Shown here: one piece after another, positions 24,742 through 35,523 of the stretch
Position numbering within the stretch: position 1 is the first letter of the stretch
How the letters are laid out: the number at the start of each line of letters is the position of its first letter
DNA from: Epiperipatus broadwayi
Taxonomy: Eukaryota; Onychophora; Udeonychophora; Euonychophora; Peripatidae
Length of the DNA stretch: 64,000 nt
NCBI GenBank assembly: GCA_028023455.1
Contig: JAQFVV010013336.1
Location: 1 to 64,000, forward strand
Reading direction: 5' to 3'
Translations under genes and position numbers: made by a program
Notes under the pieces: generated by a model
Told to the model about the DNA's origin: nothing
Databases searched by the model: none
What the model saw: the letters and a program-made list of their open reading frames with translations, nothing else

Positions 24742-25347
24742 TCAAATAAAATGTTATAAAAACATATTTATAAACAACAAAACATAACACTTATATTAAT
24801 TATATAAAAAGCCTTTTTCGGCAAATTTATTTTTTGCCCTTTTCAAACATGTCTTCCAAAAATACTACGACTACATATACATAGCGACATCTATGTTAAT
24901 ACATGATAAGTAAAAATAAAAGACAAAAGAATAAACGAAATATACAACTAGTATAAACAATTCATATAGGACAGCTGAAACTGAATTGGACAGCCTATAT
25001 TATCATATAACTTATACAACTCTACTATAATTTAAATCTTCATTTCGTAAAATGCATTCCAAACAATCATCCACATCAGTTATCTATCCATTCTTTTTTC
25101 ATCATCAGTTTCAGCTGTCCTATATGAATTGTTTATACTAGTTGTATATTTCGTTTATTCTTTTGTCTTTTATTTTTACTTATCATGTATTAACATAGAT
25201 GTCGCTATGTATATGTAGTCGTAGTATTTTTGGAAGACATGTTTGAAAAGGGCAAAAAATAAATTTGCCGAAAAAGGCTTTTTATATAATTAATATAAGT
25301 GTTATGTTTTGTTGTTTATAAATATGTTTTTATAACATTTTATTTGA
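24742..25347. mobile_element. 606-bp near-perfect palindrome (element H) inserted in a LINE
   Basis: Two 242-bp arms (24742-24983 and 25106-25347) appear to be exact reverse complements around a 122-bp spacer. The outer end is TCAAATAAAATGTTATAAAA. The arms include AAAAAGCCTTTTTCGGCAAA and GACAGCTGAAACTG at the inner edge. It splits the LINE frame between FDFLLKS and a DFEGLVQHKKRK continuation. No long direct repeat is seen at the borders, unlike family A. The arm identity implies recent origin or ongoing arm homogenisation. Confidence 0.9.
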
Positions 25348-26044
25348 TTTCGAAGGATTAGTACAACATAAAAAACGAAAAAGAAAAAGGTATTTTCCGT
25401 TTTCTTCTGTTTTAAGTATTGTTTCTTTTAAAGGTAAATCTTCATGATCTACCTATCTCCTACTTCCTTAAATACAGCAGATTTTACAACAAAATTGATG
25501 CTGTTTGTTCCCTGTGCCACAGGGAAGAAGAAACACAATAGCACCTATTTCACACATGCATAGGCCTAACAAACACCCGAGAAATTATGATTAACACATA
25601 TAGACAAAATAACATCACACTTGATAACCTATTAGAGGTACTCAGTAAAGGCTCAATACCAGCAGCTCATGCAGCAACTTTTTGTTTATATAGTTTCTGG
25701 TGCACCAGATGTACTTTCTACCTTGGAGACAATACCACAAAGCACCCAGCCACTTTCTCAAAGAAGCTCGAACAATTAAAGGCCAGAGATGGCAAAATTG
25801 CACACCCAGATATATTTGCTGCTACATGGTCACTATTAAAAACCTGAAACAAAACATAACCTAAAAAAACAAATTATGAATTTTCTGTAACAAGAACAAC
25901 TATTTTGTTATTGTTTGTTTAACATATCCCTTTCTTTAATTATTCTTTCTGTTTGCTCTAAAGCTAAATGGTTTTAAACCATGTATTTACAACAATGTAA
26001 CTTTGGTTAACAACAAATTCATGTAATCTAATTCGTACAATAAA
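25348..26044 (+). pseudogene. Tx1/L1-like LINE, C-terminal part and 3' UTR
   Basis: Resumes after the palindrome with a basic stretch, then YFLKYSRFYNKIDAVCSLCH, a zinc-binding CxxCH motif followed by HLFHTC as in the zf-RVT domain at the C-terminus of Tx1-type LINEs. The final frame (25587-25847) contains FCLYSFWCTRC and ends SLLKT with a TGA stop. A 3' UTR of about 195 bp ends in CAATAAA at 26039-26045, next to the downstream copy of the 35-36-bp duplication. An in-frame stop inside the zinc motif (about 25540) shows decay. Confidence 0.78.
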
Positions 26045-26079
26045 GTATATTATTGAAACACAATAATGTTTTAACAAAT

Positions 26080-26996
26080 TAAGTATATTACAAAGCTAAA
26101 TCTTACAATAATATAAGTCAGCGGATTTAAGACCCTCTATTAGTTTATTATTTAACAAAGCAACAGCTATACGACTAAAAGTAAATGCCTTTTTTTGTTT
26201 TAAACAAATAAAAAAAAAGAATGGGGGAGGGGGGAGTGGAAGAGATCTATAACAACGTATAATAGAAAAACAAAATCAGTATCAAATTGCTTGCTAGTAA
26301 ACAAGTATGTAAATAAAACATATAATCAAAGCAGTAAATGTGTGTGTGTGGGGGGGGGGGGGAATCTGCAGAAGAAATATCACATTATTTCATTATTTCA
26401 ATTTTTAAAAACTTTTTTTTTCTTGACATTTTTATTTAACTTTTGGAAAATAAAACTGATTATTTTGTGATCTGAATTACAGTATCTAATCAAACAATAT
26501 TCTTTCGAGTTAATATTTCTCCCCAAGATACACAAAAGAGCTTTTCAGACAAGAAGAATAATAGTTATCATTCAGAATGAGAAACAGCTACTTTATTGAA
26601 GAGTGGGAAATACTATTACTGCTATCTGACAACTCTTCTTAAATCTATTTTTAAAAAAGATTAGTACAATATATGTCTTCACACTCTTAAGAGACAGAAT
26701 AAAAGATAAGTGAAGTATCCTTATTTAATAATTGAATGCCTAATATTATTAAATATTTAATGGTATACAGATAAAACACTACTTAAATGGTTTTAAAATT
26801 GACACTTTCTTTAAATTATTTTTTTAAATCAAAACTCTTTTTTGTTTTGATAGTTTTAGTTAGAACTTTGAAAAATGACTATTTAATCATAATCAAAACA
26901 TTCCAAAAATAATAACAAAAGAAAAAAATCTATTAAAAATATATATAATTAAATCATCAAGCAAAAAATATTCCAAGCTAAAAAAAATCAAGTACA
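26080..26996. other. AT-rich intronic sequence with G-runs
   Basis: It contains a GGGGGAGGGGGGAG tract at about 26223-26236 and a (GT)n tract running into a 13-nt G-run at 26339-26362. No gene is supported. Confidence 0.5.
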
Positions 26997-27009
26997 AGTA
27001 TACAATTAC

Positions 27010-27346
27010 ACAGACGCTAAATTCTCCATACAGTAGCGCCACCAGTGCAAGCCAGAGTAATCAACGAAATGCAAGAAGGATTGTGCATAAAATCCCTATC
27101 TAGTGCCTACTCATCCAATATCCCCAGACTAGTTCCCAGTTTGTGGCTTTCATTAGTGAGGAGCCTTGGATCTGAGAACACTGGGGATATTGGATGAGTA
27201 GGCACTAGATAGGGATTTTATGCACAAACTTTCTTGCATCCATTGATTAATCTGACTTTGCACTGGTGGCGCTACTATATGGACAATTTAGCCCCTGTGT
27301 AAACAGCTTGTGTATGCATTACGCATAAGAAATGGTGTTCATGTGA
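27010..27346 (+). mobile_element. Hairpin retroposon family A, copy A6
   Basis: It starts ACAGACGCTAAATTCTCCA. It passes TCCCCAGACTAGTTCCCAG and the TTAGTGAGGAGCC core, then folds back through ATTGGATGAGTAGGCACTAG and ATAGGGATTTTATGCACAAA. The 3' tail stops at GGTGTTCATGTGA, short of the usual end. Flanks are AGTATACAATTAC (26997-27009) and AGTACACAATTAC (27347-27359), a 13-bp duplication with one mismatch. Confidence 0.9.
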
Positions 27347-27359
27347 AGTACACAATTAC

Positions 27360-28480
27360 AAAATAAATCAGTGTAAAATTTCAGTAAATAAGGAGTATTG
27401 AAATACTGTTATTTGCAGAATCCTTCCTTCAACCAGAAGTCTATGAACCTTCTTCATCCACTCTGTCATTCTCTATTTTAAAAAATTAACTAAAAAAATA
27501 TCAATACTGAAAGTTTGTTTCATTTTCATTCCACTTTTTTTTTTTGTTTATTTGTAGGTAGTGGGTAGCAAAATAGAAAAAAATAGCATCCAAATAATTA
27601 AACATCTCAATATTGTTAAAATTTCATACAATAACGAAAGTAGGTCAATGATTATAATTATAAGAGCAAAACAATCTTATTTCTAATTCAAAGCAGCAGT
27701 TTAAAAACCAATCCCGCTGATGACTGCTGTGCCCTTGTTGGAGAATAAGTTTCTAAGCTAAACTTCTGGCTACTCAAGTACCAATATGAGAAATATTACA
27801 AACACACTCAAGTCCATTCCTCTGCAGAATCTTCATATTCCTTCCCATATTCTTCTGCCAGATATCAGGTGTTATTAAAATTAAATGAGAACATAAATTG
27901 AAATAGGAATCAATAGAAACAGCCACTTAAATTACTTAACCAATTCGGTAGTATAGGTATGTTAAAGTATCTAAACGTTAGTAATTTCTACAATTAAATA
28001 ATTAATTGTCAAGGATAATAAAAAAAGGTAAATTATTATAAATAACAATTTATCAAAACAATATACACTTTAAATATATATAATTTAAACTAAATGAGTC
28101 ATGTGAATCTATGTGTTTGAGTGCATTCGCAAATAAAACACTACGGATTGATATAAATCAAACTATCTTATAAATAATATTAATACTATTGAATTAAAAT
28201 TTTATTAGAACAAAACAAATACAATTTTCAATATTATCAAGTGTTTGAAAAAGCCGATGAAAAATGAAAGCAATTTAGTAATATGCGAGACTAAAAGTGG
28301 CCAACCTCTTTTAATGATTATGTTTTTTAAATAACATTATTATTTATTCATATTAACATAATTTAAAATAATTATTTTATAGATTCTCACACATGTATAA
28401 GAAATACATAAAAAAAATCTCATCTGATATTTTTTTTTTATATGTAATTGTAATTTATTTTAGAAAATACTTTGATACTC
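27360..28480. other. AT-rich intronic sequence, nothing recognised
   Basis: No supported gene or element. Confidence 0.5.
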
Positions 28481-29990
28481 CTACAGATTGTGATTTACCT
28501 GCGAGAGGAAGCCATGTAATAACTAAAAAAAAAAAAAGGATGCCCTATGTCATGTATTTTGTTTTTATTGTATTTGAGAAAAATAAAAAGAGCAATAAAA
28601 AAACTAGAAAAAGGGATAAAGATACCATTAATAGGTGGCAAGGGAGTATATACCTTATTGGGTCTTTTATATGCAGATGATGTCTTCTTGTGCACAGAAA
28701 GAAAGGAAGATATGGAAGTTATGCTGAGGGACATGTGCAAGGCTGGGTAAAGAGATGAGGATTAAATTTAGTGAAGAAAAATCAAAAGTAATGATGATTA
28801 ATACTGAAGAAAGAGAAGACAAAGAATTTTTATTGGCATTTTTTAATATAAATTTAAGTGTGGGGAATAGGTATAACTATTTGGGAAATGTCTTAAATAA
28901 TCAGAGAAAATGCTTGGATGAATGAAAGACAAAATTGATAAATGAAGCAAAGAAAAGAAAGGAGGAAGAAATTAACAGTGTTTTCATATAATAAATATGA
29001 TATAGCTAGAAATGCATGGAAGGGAGTGATAGTAACAGGGTTAACAAATGGTAATGATGCATTATGTGTTAGTAAAGGGGTGTTAAATTACTTAGAAAAA
29101 GTACAAAGAGAAGTAGGAAAACATGCATTAGATGCAGATGTGTGGATGGCAAAGAAGGCAATTCATGGAGAAATGGGATGGTCAAATTTTTATATGAGAG
29201 ATGTAAAAAGCAAAATGAAAATGTTCGGTAGGGTTATGAGTAAAGGGCAGGCAACAAAATCGGTGAGAAAAATAGTATGGTGTGCAAAAGAATTGGATAA
29301 AGAATTTATGTCTGTATATTTATACAAAAGGTGGGATGATTGTGTTAGGACAATTGTTAAGTGTTATAGTTGCAATGAATGGAATAGAAGAATAAATGCA
29401 TTAATAGAGAATAGGGAGCTGGAGAAATGGAGAACTAGTATGGAGAGTAAAAGGAGTTTAAATATATATAGAAGTAAACAGAATATTGGATGCGAGTTAA
29501 TTCATGATAATAGTAAGGAAAGTATTTTACTGTTTAAGGCTCAAACAAGATCTTTAACAACAAGGGAATATACACCCAAATGGAAAAATGTGGCTGATTT
29601 AGTCTGCAAGTTATGTAAGGAAGGCATAGAAAATATTAAGCATTTGTTAATTGAATATAAAGGCCTGCAAGCAGAAATGGTACAAAGAATAAATATAAAC
29701 AAAGTAATTATATAGAAAGTGGGTTCTTGGTTTTTTATGCTGGGTTTGAGAAAAGATAAGGGGGATTTAGATATAAATGTCATGGAGTTGACAAAGATTA
29801 TATTGTGGAAATGGGACAGATCACGATAGAGAAGAATATGGGAAAATTTTACGGCAGGGAATGGAAAGGGAAGATAAAGTGGCTAACAGGTTTCTCTGGG
29901 CGTAGTGTCAGAGAGATCCCTGACTCTAAAAAAGGAGAAGTCACAGTGCTTCATATTGCAACAAATAAAAGCAATGAATTCATAGATAAT
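28481..29990 (+). mobile_element. LINE 3' half (lineage 3)
   Basis: It enters in the polymerase palm (GLLYADDVFLCTERKEDM at about 28663-28715), then KFSEEKSKVMM and YNYLGNVLNN in shifted frames. The intact C-terminal frame at 28942-29715 and a 3' UTR with CAACAAATAAAAG near 29960 follow. Interruptions lie at about 28750 and 28925. I could not identify target-site duplications. Confidence 0.75.
28942..29715 (+). pseudogene. LINE polymerase C-terminal region, 257-codon open frame
   Basis: The longest uninterrupted frame between the exons. It begins inside a LINE, so the Met is incidental. Blocks in order are ARNAWKGVIVTGLTNGND, YLEKVQREVGKHAL, GEMGWSNFYMRDVKSKM and, near the end, the zinc-binding CKLCKEGIENIKHLLIEY. 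The Q-REVG...GxxGWSxFxxRxxxSK pattern is one I recall from LINEs common in ticks, molluscs and fish. It is the region after the reverse-transcriptase palm (thumb/connection) and has no role in the host. Upstream frames carrying the YADD motif are broken, so the element cannot encode a full protein. It sits in the sense opposite to the CCDC102-like gene. Confidence 0.75.
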
Positions 29991-29994
29991 CACA

Positions 29995-30406
29995 TATTAC
30001 TTTAATAGTAACTCCAATTTATGGATAATTTTACAATGGTAATACTTCTAGAAAATCTAATATTATTTATTTGTTCTAGAATCAAATTTTATAACATATT
30101 TTACTACATTCCATTATAGATAGTATATGTACATATAAAATTTAATATAAAAATTATACACACTAAAATATCACCAAAAATAATAAACATAAATATTGAA
30201 TAATATAGTTATGGAAAAGACTTTGCCATAATTAATCAAGATAAAGAGTACTTTCATATAAATATATAATCTCATCTATGTGAATGATTATTTTTGTATC
30301 ATTTTTATAAAAATACTCTCTCATTTTATCAAATAAAGAAAGCATTTCGTAGATTTTCTTAATTCATTTATCTATTTATTTATAAACTTAGCAATAAAAA
30401 TATTAT
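29995..30406. other. AT-rich intronic sequence, nothing recognised
   Basis: No supported gene or element. Confidence 0.5.
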
Positions 30407-31593
30407 ATATACACCTGGGTCTCGTTTTACGCGATAGATAGGTTCCTCTGAAAACACGTGCAAATGAAATTGCGCAAAAATAGATGTAACTTACCTTGAA
30501 AAAGGGAGGATATGGACTGTGATTTTTCAAAACTCGCATAAAAGCAAAGCACCAACGTAAAATTTACTTTAAAATTCGCGCAAAAAAAAAATAAGGAAAT
30601 AAAATATGACTAATAAAAAATTTCAAATTTGAAAAAAATTGATACAAGACAAACTTTTTTTAACTATAATATTTAATTTTATTCAAAATAATATATTTTT
30701 ATGCATAATTTACAGTACAGTAATTTACATTTTTTTATACACGTTTTAATTATTATCGCTATTTGCTGATAAACAGTTTCATTTGCAAACTAGTAAAAAA
30801 TAGATTCTTCACAAGAGGAAATACAACTAGCGCCAAGTTCACTCTCATATTGTGTTAATGGTTTTCTGTTGATAACGTAATTAGTAATTAATCTTTGAGA
30901 CAATGATTTTATTAATTGTTTATGAACTTAGACTTATGATAATAAAAAGACATTTATTCACCACTGCTGGGAAAAATTTAATTAAAACTAACAACTAAAA
31001 ATTAAATTCTTATTTTTGTCTTTAATTTTTTAATTTTCAATTCCATTTAAAAATCAAATTTCGTTTTACATCACATTAATTTCAAGTCGCCGTAAGTAAT
31101 TTTTAAATTGTTAATTACAATTAAAAATCAGATTTTAATTTTTAATTGTCAAATTTAATTGTGCCCACAGCTATTACTCACCTTTTAAAAATAAACTTGT
31201 GGACACTAAATGATTAATAATTGATTACGTTCTTTTTTAAAAAGCAAAAACAGAATGTGATTTAAAATGCAAAATTAACACGCACAATGTTTGAACAAAT
31301 TTACATTATAATCTTGTAAAATTTAATGTGTGTATGCATAAAATGTGGAAATCATGATTTTAATTTCTATTGCATAAAATCTTACTATTATAAAGCACTG
31401 AAAATATTGAAATTACTAAGATGAAAGTCGAATTCCAATAATGTGCTATTACTTTCAATATAACGTAAGTGTGCGAAATTTATTATTTAAAGTAATATCG
31501 CATTATCGGAGTTCGACTTCCGGTGAAACATGAATCGTGTAACTTCAAAATCGTGTTAAATAAGTCCACGTAAAAAGAGACCCAGGTGTATAT
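30407..31593. mobile_element. Non-autonomous TIR DNA transposon, 1.19 kb
   Basis: Terminal inverted repeats: ATATACACCTGGGTCTCGTT at 30407 is mirrored by AGAGACCCAGGTGTATAT ending at 31593. Sub-terminal regions carry GCGCAAAAA and CGCATAAAAG-like short repeats. A small hairpin of family I (about 31424-31528, AATAATGTGCTATTACTTTC with its mirror) lies near the right end. No transposase frame is visible. The terminal AT tract prevents a certain call of the target-site duplication, so the superfamily is undetermined. Confidence 0.75.
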
Positions 31594-31783
31594 TTTTTTT
31601 TTATACTTATTCTGTTATGTAAGCATAATTTTAGCCACGCATCTGAAAAATATTAAAAAACCAACTAAAGAGCATCAAGAAAAAAAGTAGTTTCTATGAA
31701 AGAAAACAAAAATTCTGAATATGGAATGGTTAAACCAAAAATATATAACTTTTTTATAATTTTATTTGAATAAGGTTCTTTAT

Positions 31784-31903
31784 GTTGTCAAGCGTTGGTG
31801 GCCTAGCGATTAGCATAGCTGCCTTCCAAGCAGCTGGACCGGGTTCGCTTCCCGGCCAACGTTTTGACATATATATATATGTATATATAATAAAATAAAA
31901 AGA
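31784..31903 (+). mobile_element. tRNA-Gly(TCC)-like SINE
   Basis: The body at 31792-31862 is a 71-nt tRNA-like sequence. Acceptor halves GCGTTGG/CCAACGT pair. The anticodon arm GCTGC-CTTCCAA-GCAGC is perfect with anticodon TCC, and the T-arm CCGGG-TTCGCTT-CCCGG is perfect. The D-stem is broken and T-loop A58 is C. TGTCAA and TTGACA immediately outside extend the acceptor stem by six pairs. An AT-rich tail follows, and an 8-bp duplication, TTCTTTAT, flanks it (31776-31783 and 31904-31911), so this is a retroposed SINE and not a tRNA gene. Confidence 0.88.
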
Positions 31904-31911
31904 TTCTTTAT

Positions 31912-32510
31912 TTTTTATATATATTATGCCTTTAAAGTTTGATTTTCATTTTTCTAAAATTAAACTTTCAAATTTACGTATACACAATTATTTAAAACTT
32001 AAATACATACAATAAATAATTTTAAATATATATTATTTTGTGTAACATTCAATTCATTTAAACAATTGTACTTGGATGGTAACTTTTCTGTAAGCTGAGA
32101 ACCTGAAATGGATTACCATTAAATACATATACTTCAATATAACTAAAACGAAAAGATCATTTAAGAAATAAGTTTCTGAGCCTAATTATTTTCCTTATCT
32201 AAAGCTCATTATTATTCATGGATTTAATGCATACACACAAGACTTGAAACTAGATGGCCATAGATAATAGGGGAGGGGAGGAATGACGAATTATATGGCA
32301 AAAATCGTGACAATTTATAATTCTACAAATAATAAAACCTTTCAAATATTAAATAACTTCAAAATGTTACATTAAATAAAAACGATTGGATTTTTGACAG
32401 GTGCATGTAATTGCATTTAAAAATAATTTTAATTTTATCAAAATTTTCAATTAATCACTCGTGCTTGAATACATATATTTCCCAAAAGTAAAATTATTTG
32501 ACTTAATCGA
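31912..32510. other. AT-rich intronic sequence, nothing recognised
   Basis: No supported gene or element. Confidence 0.5.
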
Positions 32511-33682
32511 ATTAATCAATAGTATTCTGTCCCACGGACAGGTCCAGAGAGTAGTCACATCAATTCATTCATTTTTCCACTCCATTCTCTTCATTTCCCA
32601 GTTCTTCAGTTCTATGTAACTCTTCCCATATCTTATATCATCCAACAATATCATTACTATTCCAACCAAGAGTTTTCACTCACCATTCTCTCCAAAATAT
32701 CTTTTATTAAACTATATTTTCTTCTTAATATATGCCCAATCCAGTTTCTTTTTTTATCTCTAATTTCTCAAACAATCTTCTTTTTTCATTTACTCTTTTC
32801 AAAAGTTCTTGTGTTCAACTAATTTTTTCCATTCCATATCTCAAAAGCTTCTAATCTGTTCCTAATTTATTACTCATCATCCACATTTAACAACCATACA
32901 ATAGTACACTTCATACATAACATTTAATTAATCTTTTTCTTAATTCTCTCTTCAAAGGTCCATAAAATATTTTCTTTCTCTTAATAAATGTCTCATTTGT
33001 CAATGCTATTTTTCTTTTAATTTCATCTTCATTTCTTCACCTCAATCAACCAACTACCCATATATCTAAATCCTTTTACCAGTTGAACTATGTTACCATG
33101 GATTACAATTTGCAGTCTTTTTGCACTCCTCCCTATCCATAAACACTTGCCTTCTCACCATTAATCTTCATTCCATATTCCATACATCCTTCTAATTCAT
33201 TCAACATAATCTGAATCATCCTCAGCTATAGAAACCATATCATATACAACTCATACATTTTATTGTTCTTTCTTCAACATTTGTTCCTTCACAGTCTAAA
33301 TAATTATTTAATATGTTTTCTAAATAAATATTAAAATAAACAGGTGACGTACTGCATCTCTGCCTAACTCCTCTTTCTTTATTCACCTTGTCTCATTATT
33401 CTCCATTCCAATTTGTATTCCTTTGCCCAGTATACATATTCCAAATCAATCTTTTCTCTTTCCAAAATACTCCTTTATTTTTTAAGATGGTCATAAGTTT
33501 ATTCCAGATTACACTATCAAATGCTTTTTCCAAATCCACAAAACATATATCAATTCCTTTAACTTTTTCAATATATCTCTCTGCAACTGATCTTGTTCTT
33601 TCCCCTCTCTGAAAACCAAATTCTTCTTCTCCAATATAATACTCTACCTTCCCATAAATTCTTTGATCAATATGATAAATAA
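32511..33682 (-). mobile_element. LINE lineage 2, 5'-truncated copy in minus orientation
   Basis: The 3' end is at 32511 (ATTAATCAATAG tail; GACAGGTCCAGAGAGTAGTC at about 32539). Read on the minus strand, the decayed frames give VDLEKAFDSV (RT motif A, at about 33535), an aspartate-rich YxDMVS-like loop (near 33235) and the C-terminal tail. Many stops and frameshifts. It abuts a second copy of the same lineage in opposite orientation. Confidence 0.8.
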
Positions 33683-33685
33683 ATT

Positions 33686-34465
33686 ATGCACATATAAGAT
33701 TTTCAGATGATATGGTTCTTATAGCTGAGGATGAAAAGTGTCTTTAGAATATGTTGAATAAATGGGGGGGGAATGTATGGAATATGGAATGAAGATTACT
33801 ATTGAGAAGACTAAGTTTTTATGAATAGGAAGAAATGTAAAAAGACTGCAAATTGAAATCTGTGATAACATAGTTTAACAGGTAAAGGGATTTAAATATT
33901 TGGGTGGTTGGTTAAGTGATGATGAAAGAAGTAAAGGTGAAGTTAAAAGAAGAATTGCTTTGTCAAAAGAGGCATTTATTAAGAGAAAGAAAATATTTTG
34001 TGAATCTTGGAAGAGAGAATTAAAAAAAAAATTATTTAAATGCTTTGTGTGAAGTGTACTAATGTATGGTTGTGAAATGTGGACAATGACTAATAAAATT
34101 AGGAACAGATTGAAAGCCTTTGAGATATGTACATGGACAAGAATAGAAAAATTGAATGAATAAAATAAAATATGAAGAAGTTTTGAAAACTGTAAAAGAA
34201 AAAAGACATTGAGAAAATCAGAGAGAAAGAGAAACTGGATTGGACATATATTAAGAAGTAATTATAGTTTAATGAGAGATGTTTTGGAGGGTATGATGAG
34301 GGGAAGTAAGAAGAAAGCATGGAAGGAAGTGACACTGTTGGATGATATAAGAGATGAAAAGACTTATGTGGAATTGATGAGCAGGGCCGTGAAAAGAAGG
34401 GAATGAAAAAGTGTAATGAATTAATGATGTGACTACTCTCTGGATCTGTCCCTTTGACAGAATAC
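33686..34465 (+). mobile_element. LINE lineage 2, 5'-truncated copy in plus orientation
   Basis: It enters at the palm loop (FSDDMVLIAEDEK at about 33695) and continues FKYLGGWLSDDERSK. The terminal frame at 34209-34406 contains RNWIGHILRSNYSLMRDV and VLEGMMRGSKKK. The 3' end at about 34430-34465 has GACTACTCTCTGGATCTGTC followed by ACTGTTGATGATGA. Together with 32511-33682 it forms an inverted pair with about 0.75 kb of alignable arms. Confidence 0.8.
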
Positions 34466-34852
34466 TGTTGATGATGAGCTAAGAAAAAGAAAATCATTTT
34501 CTATTTTAAGCAATGTTCTTCTTTCCACACATATATTTATCTATTATTCTAGTCATTGTAAGAAACAGGCAATCTTCAAGATGTTTATCTCCAATTCAAG
34601 TATTTCACTTTTTTAGCTTATTTAGCAATTAACCCAATTTTATTGGTGAGAATAAGACTGCTTTATTATTTTTCCTATTATCATATTTTCTATAAGTTAG
34701 ATTTATATTTCCATTGCAAATACATCCAGGAAACTGAGTACTATTAGAGTGATATTATGTTTATCTGTGAAGTCATTGTTTTTATTTATTTCTTTTTAAA
34801 TGCAAATAAGCATTAAATGAGATTACAGTTCATTTCTCAATGAATTGTTTTA

Positions 34853-35512
34853 AGTCTTGTGCAATATTATATTGCTAAGACTACTAATATATGGTATGGT
34901 TGAAGATCTATCAGCCCCATATAGCTATTTGAGTTGGATAGCTGGGTTTGAAGACATGTAGGTTGTCTTAAAATTTCAAGATTTTCCACTCAATAGATAA
35001 CTTTTAGTTAAACGCTGGCTTTGGGTTGGTATTTTTAGATCTAGTGTCTGAACCTACCCTGACACCTCTCTGAAGAGTGCCAAAGCATGAAACCATGATC
35101 AGGGGTTTGGGGAGGGGTTTCTGACAGACATTTTTAAATGCTTTCTCTGGCTAAGCATTTATCACAAAGCTTGTTGAGGAATTGGCAATCCTCATTGTTT
35201 ATAACTTACAAGCTTAAGAGAATAGGGTCATGTGATCTGTGACTCTTATTTTGACTATTTATAGTCTCTGCCTTAAGTCTTATGCAATATTATATTGCTA
35301 AGACTACTAATATATGGTATGGCTGAAGATCTATCAGCCCCATATAGCTATTTGAGTTGGATAGCTGGGTTTGAAGACATGTAGGTTGTCTTAAAATTTC
35401 AAGATTTTCCACTCAATAGATAACTTTTAGTTAAATGCTGGCTTTGGGCTGGTATTTTTAGATCTAGTGTCTGAACCTACCCTGACACCTCTCTGGGGAG
35501 TGCCAAAGCATG
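34853..35512 (+). mobile_element. Direct-repeat element (tandem dimer or TRIM-like), family F
   Basis: A block of about 235 bp (34853-35083: GCAATATTATATTGCTAAGA to GAGTGCCAAAGCATG) recurs at 35276-35512 with few differences, a period of 423 bp. The unique middle contains GTCATGTGATCTGTGACT and AACTTACAAGCTTAAGAG, resembling the tail of the hairpin at 63775-63969. The 11-bp duplication GAATTGTTTTA flanks the whole (34842-34852 and 35513-35523). No ORF. LTR-like ends (TG...CA) are not clear, so I favour a head-to-tail dimer of a retroposon over a TRIM. Confidence 0.75.
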
Positions 35513-35523
35513 GAATTGTTTTA

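Noticed and set aside
31792-31862. Functional tRNA-Gly(TCC) gene
   Set aside because: The D-stem is unpaired, the T-loop A58 position is C, an AT-rich tail follows, and 8-bp duplications flank the copy; a second diverged copy exists. It is a SINE.
34853-35512. LTR retrotransposon
   Set aside because: No ORF, primer-binding site or polypurine tract is visible, and the 11-bp duplication does not fit an LTR integrase.
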